Below are positions 30,945 through 36,344 of a stretch of 36,344 bases of DNA, piece after piece. Made by a program: the position numbers and the translations under genes. This DNA comes from Lacrimispora sp. 210928-DFI.3.58 (GTDB lineage Bacteria; Bacillota; Clostridia; Lachnospirales; Lachnospiraceae). The notes below the pieces were generated by a model. The model searched no databases. It was not told where the DNA came from and saw only the letters and a program-made list of their open reading frames with translations. The stretch lies in assembly GCF_020554865.1 (NCBI RefSeq), contig NZ_JAJCIC010000039.1:1-36344 (forward strand), read 5' to 3'. Each line of letters starts with the position of its first letter. Position 1 is the first letter of the stretch.

Positions 30945-32019
30945 TAATAATTATCTCCTGCAATATGTCAAAATCAAGTTTCTCTGACCATTTAAATTTC
31001 TTTGTTTTTTCCAAGGATTCTATAAACGATATTATTTCATTTTGATTCACAGAATCATATACAGGATAAATCCAATCCACATCTGAAAGCCATTCCTCAT
31101 AAACGCCAAATACTTTTTGTGTTTTATTATCGAAAATAATACATGGAGTATTGGTAACATATGCAAAAATCATACCATGTAGGCGATCTGTGACAATTAG
31201 CGAAAACTGCGAGAATTTCGTCAAACGTTTACAGACTATATACTTCCTCAAAAAAGAAGGAACTCTGATGAGAGTCATTGTGTTGACATTACTTCCATGA
31301 TATCCAACCTGTCCTAAAATCATCCGAATACGTTTTTCCGCCTGTCTATCTCTAGAACACTCTCTATCATTTCGAAGACAATATCCCACCGTTTTAGAGT
31401 ATTTTCTCCGTTCCGTCCCCTCCATACTATATGACAATGCAACATCAGGGCACAAATATATCTTTCCACAGCCTAAACACTTTTTAGCAAACTCATATGA
31501 CTGTCTGTCTCTTACAAACAAATACAGTTTACTATTTTGCATGATACACCTCTGGGATGATCTAAGAAGCTCTTTATATGGTTTCATACTTTTATCATAA
31601 AAAATTGTCTGAGGAAAAATAACTGTTTTATTATCTTTAAATGTATAAACCATATCCTGTAGAAGAAGCTCTTCATTAGGCCACAGATTTCCCATCCAAC
31701 CTCCTCCATTAATAAATATGATAGAATTTTTATCAACAAGCCTTTTAAGCCTTTCTTTATATACCTGGTATACTTCCGTTGGAATTTCTACAATAGTTCT
31801 TGTATATTGAAGCTTCTCTAATAGTTCTCGCTCTGCCATAGTAATCAAATGATCGCCTAGATTTCTATGAATGGGCGTTCCCAACAGCAGATCAAATGAC
31901 TGTTTGCTTTTTTCAAGTCTTCTAATTAATAAAGCGAAATAGAATACTTCAAATCCCATCTTTAAACTACATATAATATTATCTGGCAAAATTTCTTTTA
32001 ATATCGATTTAATATTCAA
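30937..32019 (-). CDS. Polysaccharide pyruvyl transferase family protein
   Basis: A 360-residue enzyme of the CsaB/WcaK-like family, which adds pyruvate ketals from phosphoenolpyruvate to glycan residues. Visible signatures: GTPIHRNLGDHLITMAE near residue 47, IFINGGGWMGNLWP near 100, FPQTIFYD, LFVRDRQSYEFA, CPDVALSY and LIVTDRLHGMIFAYVTNTPCIIFDN. The start is a TTG overlapping the SGNH stop (TTGA), with AAGGGG nine nt upstream. It overlaps the radical SAM gene at its end. Pyruvylation would give the polymer negative charge. Confidence 0.88.
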   Translation of the reverse strand: MNIKSILKEILPDNIICSLKMGFEVFYFALLIRRLEKSKQSFDLLLGTPIHRNLGDHLITMAERELLEKLQYTRTIVEIPTEVYQVYKERLKRLVDKNSIIFINGGGWMGNLWPNEELLLQDMVYTFKDNKTVIFPQTIFYDKSMKPYKELLRSSQRCIMQNSKLYLFVRDRQSYEFAKKCLGCGKIYLCPDVALSYSMEGTERRKYSKTVGYCLRNDRECSRDRQAEKRIRMILGQVGYHGSNVNTMTLIRVPSFLRKYIVCKRLTKFSQFSLIVTDRLHGMIFAYVTNTPCIIFDNKTQKVFGVYEEWLSDVDWIYPVYDSVNQNEIISFIESLEKTKKFKWSEKLDFDILQEIIIND

Positions 32020-33062
32020 TTCAGCATGCCCCTTTTTTTGATTACATCATAGATGGCTTCTGCGATGACCTCCATCCCCAAATCATTAGGATGAACACCG
32101 TCTACAAAATAATCCCTTTTATTGGTTCCAAAAACGGTATTTCCAAGAATTAATGCAATTTTATCATCATAAAGTCTCTTAGCCATCTGATATGTATTTG
32201 TGATAATTCTGATCCGTTCTTGTTCCTCTTCCTCCGTGATTGATAACCCTCCTGTAAATCTCGACATAAATATAATCCAACAATCTGTAATACTTCGGAT
32301 GGTTTGATAAACAATGAAATGAGATTTCCGTAATTCTTCTATAGTTGCATTATGATCAAACTCGACAATCATTATTTTAGCACCCAATGAAGATATATAT
32401 CGAATCACTTCCTCCTCTCCTTTAGCAGACTCTGAAAATCCAAAATTTAAAACATTACCTCCTGTCATTTTCTCCAAAATGTTGGTATATGCCAAAGCTG
32501 GCCTGGAAGACGCACAGCCATGTGTAATACTAGAGCCGTACACGACTATGCTTTCTTTTTCTTCCTTTACTTTTTTTATGAACACCTTTTTATTTACCAG
32601 AATTGATTCAACTAGCGCAAAAGGCGGTAAACCAATACATACATATCCACCTCCTCCATTTATTTTAAATGTATCAACCATATACATCTGTGTAGAAGTC
32701 TTTGGAAATATGCATTTATTTACTTTGAAACCATAATTATCTTTTATAGTTACTTCTATACCACTCGTTCCCTGGCAGTCCATATTTTTCAATATCCTAT
32801 GGAATTGGTATAAAACCGTTATTCTCAATTCTTCGCCTTTTATATAGAACTCAATTTTCTCGCCAGGAAGATAACGATTATTTACCCGCAAACTTCTCGG
32901 AAGGGATTTTAATAGATCCTCTGGAATACGTCCCCTCCTACACCTTACAGTATCCATTAAATCGACCTTATCATAGCAGAAAAAAAGTCTCAATAAATAG
33001 CCAAATACAAAATGAAATTTTTGAACTGTATAAATCCAAAAACGTTCAACTTTGCTTTTCAC
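32016..33062 (-). CDS. SGNH/GDSL-type esterase of the polysaccharide locus
   Basis: A 348-residue protein. Residues about 40-165 form a beta-rich SsfX3-like N-terminal domain. The SGNH hydrolase domain follows with block I VVYGSSITHGCASSRP (nucleophile Ser), block II NFGFSESAKGE, and block V DGVHPNDLGMEVIAEAIY (catalytic Asp and His). It is likely an acyl esterase or acyltransferase acting on the glycan, for example on O-acetyl groups. The start is GTG with GAGG eight nt upstream. There is no signal peptide; a hydrophobic patch near residues 18-28 may anchor it. Confidence 0.87.
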   Translation of the reverse strand: MKSKVERFWIYTVQKFHFVFGYLLRLFFCYDKVDLMDTVRCRRGRIPEDLLKSLPRSLRVNNRYLPGEKIEFYIKGEELRITVLYQFHRILKNMDCQGTSGIEVTIKDNYGFKVNKCIFPKTSTQMYMVDTFKINGGGGYVCIGLPPFALVESILVNKKVFIKKVKEEKESIVVYGSSITHGCASSRPALAYTNILEKMTGGNVLNFGFSESAKGEEEVIRYISSLGAKIMIVEFDHNATIEELRKSHFIVYQTIRSITDCWIIFMSRFTGGLSITEEEEQERIRIITNTYQMAKRLYDDKIALILGNTVFGTNKRDYFVDGVHPNDLGMEVIAEAIYDVIKKRGMLN

Positions 33063-33078
33063 TCTTACACCTCAATTT

Positions 33079-34212
33079 TCATTCTATCCAAAATGGTACA
33101 TATGGAACAACACCATTTTGATTCTCTCTTAATGATAAAAAACTATATACCAATAATACAAAAATAATTCCTGCCCCTAAAAGAGTTCTCTGTGTTTTCC
33201 TGCATTTGTATAACAGATTGGGAATAAAGACAATAAAAAGTGCGAGATAATACCATAGCATCCGGTTAATTAACTCATTTTTACAATTAAAAGCCCCAAA
33301 AACGGAACAAAAAATTACTGCGGGCAACATCTTTTTATTGACCATCATATCTTTTGTATCCTGATATTCCTCATACAATACTCCAAGACATACAATACAG
33401 AATAAAAATAGATACAATATGATTATTCGTCCTCCTCCAGTACTTTTGAAAATCGAATATTTGGAATATCCATTTGTATAAATTGAATATCTTGGAAACA
33501 TTTGAATAAAAAAATTTACTACAGTCCTAAAAAGTATGCCAGAAATAGTACTGATTAATGTGGATAATATAAAAATTAAATGAGTATCCCTTACTCGATT
33601 CACCAGATAAATCCCTAATACTCCCATTAGCATTATGATCGCTGTAGAATGGATATTAACAGCAACAGCAAGCAGGATCCACCCCTTCATATCTTTTAAA
33701 TTCCGGCTTAAATGACTTAATGAATTTAAAACGAACACTGCAGCAATACACTGCCGATTACCATTCATACTGCAATAAAATAACGTAAGCCCAACCCAAC
33801 AAAATGCAGAAAAAATAGGATATGAAGAATTTTTATGAATAAAAACAAACAATCCTATATTTATAATAAGTGCTGTCACTATTGTTAATATCTGTGGATC
33901 ACGGGATATACAGAATAAAATCCTGCATAAAATTACATATAATGGAGCTGACAATGATGATTTCTCTAATGCAATAGTCAAAGATTGACTATTTCCAATA
34001 ATAGTAAATATTCTTGAATACGGTGATGTATCAACACCAACTGTTGATGCCCTTAATGCCATAATTGTAGAAAAAACAATACACAAAAAAAACTCACTGG
34101 CTCTTTTTCCTGATATTATTATCTCTTTTATACGAAATTCAACTCTACTTATAAGTCCAAGAACAGTAATAACAGCTATATTTATTATATAAACAGCCAT
34201 ACTGTAAATCAT
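33079..34212 (-). CDS. EpsG-like polysaccharide polymerase
   Basis: A 377-residue polytopic membrane protein of the EpsG/Wzy type, which joins lipid-linked repeat units. Support: about ten hydrophobic segments, the family's early ALRASTVGVDTSPYSRIF motif, NGNRQCIAAVFVLNSL and AVNIHSTAIIMLMGVLG (the conserved His after the re-entrant loop). The first ATG overlaps a GAGAGG sequence, so the ATG four codons later (34200) is also possible. It lies 21 nt after the GT2 gene and 16 nt before the SGNH gene. Confidence 0.88.
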   Translation of the reverse strand: MIYSMAVYIINIAVITVLGLISRVEFRIKEIIISGKRASEFFLCIVFSTIMALRASTVGVDTSPYSRIFTIIGNSQSLTIALEKSSLSAPLYVILCRILFCISRDPQILTIVTALIINIGLFVFIHKNSSYPIFSAFCWVGLTLFYCSMNGNRQCIAAVFVLNSLSHLSRNLKDMKGWILLAVAVNIHSTAIIMLMGVLGIYLVNRVRDTHLIFILSTLISTISGILFRTVVNFFIQMFPRYSIYTNGYSKYSIFKSTGGGRIIILYLFLFCIVCLGVLYEEYQDTKDMMVNKKMLPAVIFCSVFGAFNCKNELINRMLWYYLALFIVFIPNLLYKCRKTQRTLLGAGIIFVLLVYSFLSLRENQNGVVPYVPFWIE

Positions 34213-34233
34213 CCTCTCACTTTTCTTAGCCGC

Positions 34234-35208
34234 CTATCCTTCTGTTTTCTTTATAGCAATCTTACTGTTCCAAACACACTTTAACATTTTTAGTCCTGCA
34301 AATGATAAGATTGCGGCTGCTTGTTCCCTAAAACGTACTTTATGGCAAAGAATCACAGGAATTCTTGTACGTTTAATCTCATTCCAAATATCAACAAAAT
34401 ACCTGTCGTACATCTCTCCTTTTTCAGGAAGTTCTAATAGCAAATGTATAGATACATTAAATGTCCTGCACAATGCAGCAGGAATAATATTGGGATATTT
34501 TTCTTCGCAAAACTGTTCTATATTAATTGACCATTCCAAAGCATCCATCCTTCTAGGATTAAATATGTGCATAATACTGCTGTTATGCTGTCTATAATAA
34601 TAGCCGATTTCATTGCTATAGACGATTTTGTCCGCCGCATCTAAAAGCAAATGACACGTTGCCAAATCTTCAGATAACCTTCCTTCCGGGAATCGGATTT
34701 TATCAAATACATGTCTTTTATAAAGCTTCCCAGGAGTACAACAGCTATAGCGTTTTTGATATAATGATTCCTCAATCGCTCTCTGGGAATCAAATATTTC
34801 AACTATATTCTTTTCACCCTGCTTCATTTCTTCATTGATATCTTCAGATATGTATAACATCTGCATAATAGCAATATCAGCTTTCTTGTCCTCACATAAA
34901 TCAAGCGTCTTTTCAATAAAATCAAGTGCTATATAATCATCGCTATCCACAAATGTAATATAATGGCCCGTTGCAATTTCCAACCCCATATTACGCGCAG
35001 AAGACAATCCCCCATTTTTTTTATGGATCACAACAATTCGTTTATCTGTCTCACATATGTTATCGCATATCATTCCAGAATAATCTTCTGATCCATCATC
35101 TACAATAATAATCTCCAGATTTCTATATGTTTGGCATAATACGCTGTTCAAACAACGTTTTAAATACTTTTCAACGTTATAAACTGGAATAATAACCGAT
35201 ACTTTCAT
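34234..35208 (-). CDS. Family 2 glycosyltransferase
   Basis: A 324-residue inverting GT-A transferase using a nucleotide-sugar donor. It begins MKVSVIIPVYNVEKYLKRCL, followed by IIIVDDGSEDYSG, the GGLSSARNMGLEIA loop and the metal-binding YITFVDSDDYI. The C-terminal third lacks membrane helices, so it should be a soluble or peripheral enzyme elongating the lipid-linked unit. AGAGGT lies five nt before the ATG. It begins nine bases after the GT8 gene. Confidence 0.94.
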   Translation of the reverse strand: MKVSVIIPVYNVEKYLKRCLNSVLCQTYRNLEIIIVDDGSEDYSGMICDNICETDKRIVVIHKKNGGLSSARNMGLEIATGHYITFVDSDDYIALDFIEKTLDLCEDKKADIAIMQMLYISEDINEEMKQGEKNIVEIFDSQRAIEESLYQKRYSCCTPGKLYKRHVFDKIRFPEGRLSEDLATCHLLLDAADKIVYSNEIGYYYRQHNSSIMHIFNPRRMDALEWSINIEQFCEEKYPNIIPAALCRTFNVSIHLLLELPEKGEMYDRYFVDIWNEIKRTRIPVILCHKVRFREQAAAILSFAGLKMLKCVWNSKIAIKKTEG

Positions 35209-35217
35209 GTTTTACCT

Positions 35218-36207
35218 CTATCGTATAATTTTACACCAGCTAAGCAAGGGCCTGATAAAAGCATGGATGCCCCCTAAAATCGGAAAAGCGATGCATCGTG
35301 GAAATTTCTCTAAAATTCCAATTATCCGCGAACTAATACCATTGTATTTCATAGCACATAATTCTCTGCCATTCCATGGACTCAGGGTTAAGTACTGTTT
35401 AAATAACGCTGCATATGGATGATCTGTATTACTATACCAGGGTCTGATCGTTCTCATATTAGTCGTGTAATGAATAATGATTGGTTGATCAACTGCAGCA
35501 TTCATTTCTGTCTCCGAATAAAAGTTAGTGGGTTTTCGGAGTGTATATAACTCTTTATAGCTATATTCCGCAACAATAGTCATTACATTATAATGAAGTG
35601 ATATGCACCCAATACATCCCTGAAAAACACCATTTAAAATATCCTGATCTGCATAATTAATAAATACTCTATATTTTTTCATAAAACAGTCTATACGCTG
35701 TCCTATATTAATTTTCCGCAATTCATTCAGATTCACAAGCAAAACGCCTGCATTAATATAAATATCATTTTTTTCTAAACCTATATTCTTTTTATAGACA
35801 CCGCCTATGCAGTCTTTAACCCCATAAAAAATTTTATTACTAATATCAATCTTATCTAATTCATCTATTTTTCCATTTACAATCGTATCACAGTCAATAT
35901 AAAGAACCTTGTCAACATATTCAGGTAATAATTCTCCTGCAAATAATCTGATATATGCACTTAATGGCCAGCGATATGAACTAATATTCTGAGGAATGCT
36001 CTTCAATTTAGGCGTGTCAATTAAATGCAATGTGCGATTATACTTTTGTGCGATATCGTTTATATATTTTTTATTTGATTCGCTAATACTTTCACCAAGT
36101 AAATAAATCTCCAGTTCTTCCATGTAACAATTATTTTCAAATAATGAAATTAATGATATTCCCATGATCCAAGCATAATTGTCATCACAAGTATATAAAA
36201 CTTTCAA
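35218..36207 (-). CDS. Family 8 glycosyltransferase
   Basis: A ~329-residue retaining GT-A enzyme. Motifs: KVLYTCDDNYAWIMGISLISLF at the N-terminus, the metal-binding DxD in KVLYIDCDTIVNGKIDEL, INAGVLLVNLNELR, YADQDILNGVF and the late IIHYTT. Related enzymes add glucose or galactose to glycans. The frame is open to a TTG at 36237, but GAGAGG lies ten nt before an in-frame TTG at 36207 and conserved sequence starts exactly there. It is the first gene of the cassette visible in this window. Confidence 0.9.
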   Translation of the reverse strand: MKVLYTCDDNYAWIMGISLISLFENNCYMEELEIYLLGESISESNKKYINDIAQKYNRTLHLIDTPKLKSIPQNISSYRWPLSAYIRLFAGELLPEYVDKVLYIDCDTIVNGKIDELDKIDISNKIFYGVKDCIGGVYKKNIGLEKNDIYINAGVLLVNLNELRKINIGQRIDCFMKKYRVFINYADQDILNGVFQGCIGCISLHYNVMTIVAEYSYKELYTLRKPTNFYSETEMNAAVDQPIIIHYTTNMRTIRPWYSNTDHPYAALFKQYLTLSPWNGRELCAMKYNGISSRIIGILEKFPRCIAFPILGGIHAFIRPLLSWCKIIR

Positions 36208-36247
36208 TTTCTTTAATCCTCTCAAAAATATAATCAACCTATTAAAA

Positions 36248-36291
36248 GCAAAGGAATAATCATTAATTTATATAAATGGTTATTCCTTTGC
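36248..36291. terminator. Long A/T-rich hairpin upstream of the GT8 gene
   Basis: GCAAAGGAATAA pairs perfectly with TTATTCCTTTGC, and the stem continues through CATT/AATG. On the minus strand it is followed by TTTTAA. It may end an upstream minus-strand unit or lie in the GT8 leader. Confidence 0.55.
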
Positions 36292-36304
36292 TCAGACTGT
36301 AGAC

Positions 36305-36333
36305 AAAGTCCCGAGCGAGAGCTCGGACTTTTC
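36305..36333. terminator. Terminator-like hairpin near the window edge
   Basis: AAGTC-CGAGC/GCTCG-GACTT with a GAGA loop has one bulged C and is followed by TTTTCT on the plus strand. The gene it serves lies beyond the window. Confidence 0.55.
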
Positions 36334-36344
36334 TACATTTATCG

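Overview
The window looks like a chromosomal segment of a Lachnospiraceae-type (Clostridia) Firmicute. Evidence: a class III fructose-1,6-bisphosphatase, a tryptophan T-box leader, near-consensus sigma-A promoters with strong AGGAGG ribosome binding sites, a YpsC-type THUMP methyltransferase, mannose-family PTS and TRAP genes, LCP and BY-kinase polysaccharide genes, and NlpC/P60 and M23 wall hydrolases. Almost every gene lies on the minus strand. No phage, transposase, rRNA or CRISPR was seen.

Layout, left to right. 1-768: four minus-strand tRNAs (Pro, Gly, Arg, His) with two promoters and a terminator, next to one arm of a dispersed inverted-repeat family. 769-5830: a tight minus-strand run, in transcription order rhodanese, YfcE phosphodiesterase, THUMP RNA methyltransferase, a lipoprotein papain-like protease with a collagen-like Gly-X-Y stalk, RdgB, and a second YfcE-like phosphoesterase. 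6016-6234: a small Asn/Ser-rich protein. 6324-11363: a TRAP operon (dctP-dctQ-dctM) with an HpaI-type aldolase, divergent from a GntR/FCD regulator; two copies of the same TGTATACA palindrome sit in the shared control region. 11571-13343: two paralogous SH3-NlpC/P60 wall hydrolases, each with its own promoter and each with a WalR-like direct repeat about 9 nt downstream of the predicted transcription start.

13521-18400: a UGG-specifier T-box leader followed by trpB, trpA and a complete mannose-family PTS (IIA, IIB and a fused IIC-IID). trpB/trpA, trpA/IIA and IIA/IIB all overlap, so the PTS appears to be under tryptophan control. This is the most unusual gene arrangement in the window. 18433-18680: an approximately 250-bp palindrome built from two arms of the repeat seen at the left end. 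18700-21131: fbp and a coupled HAAS/DUF1700 membrane protein, divergent from a metallo-beta-lactamase-fold hydrolase. 22154-25473: an iron-dependent alcohol dehydrogenase, an M23 peptidase, and an unrecognised secreted protein. 25509-25664: a second, unrelated, three-way-junction palindrome.

25667-36207: a surface polysaccharide locus. The export, control and attachment genes (Wzz-like, BY-kinase, LCP) have the base composition of the rest of the chromosome. The assembly genes beyond about 28.3 kb (flippase, radical SAM protein, polysaccharide pyruvyl transferase, SGNH esterase, EpsG-like polymerase, GT2, GT8) are visibly A/T-rich, as expected for an exchangeable capsule/EPS cassette.

All functional calls rest on motifs and family knowledge read by eye; no database search was run.
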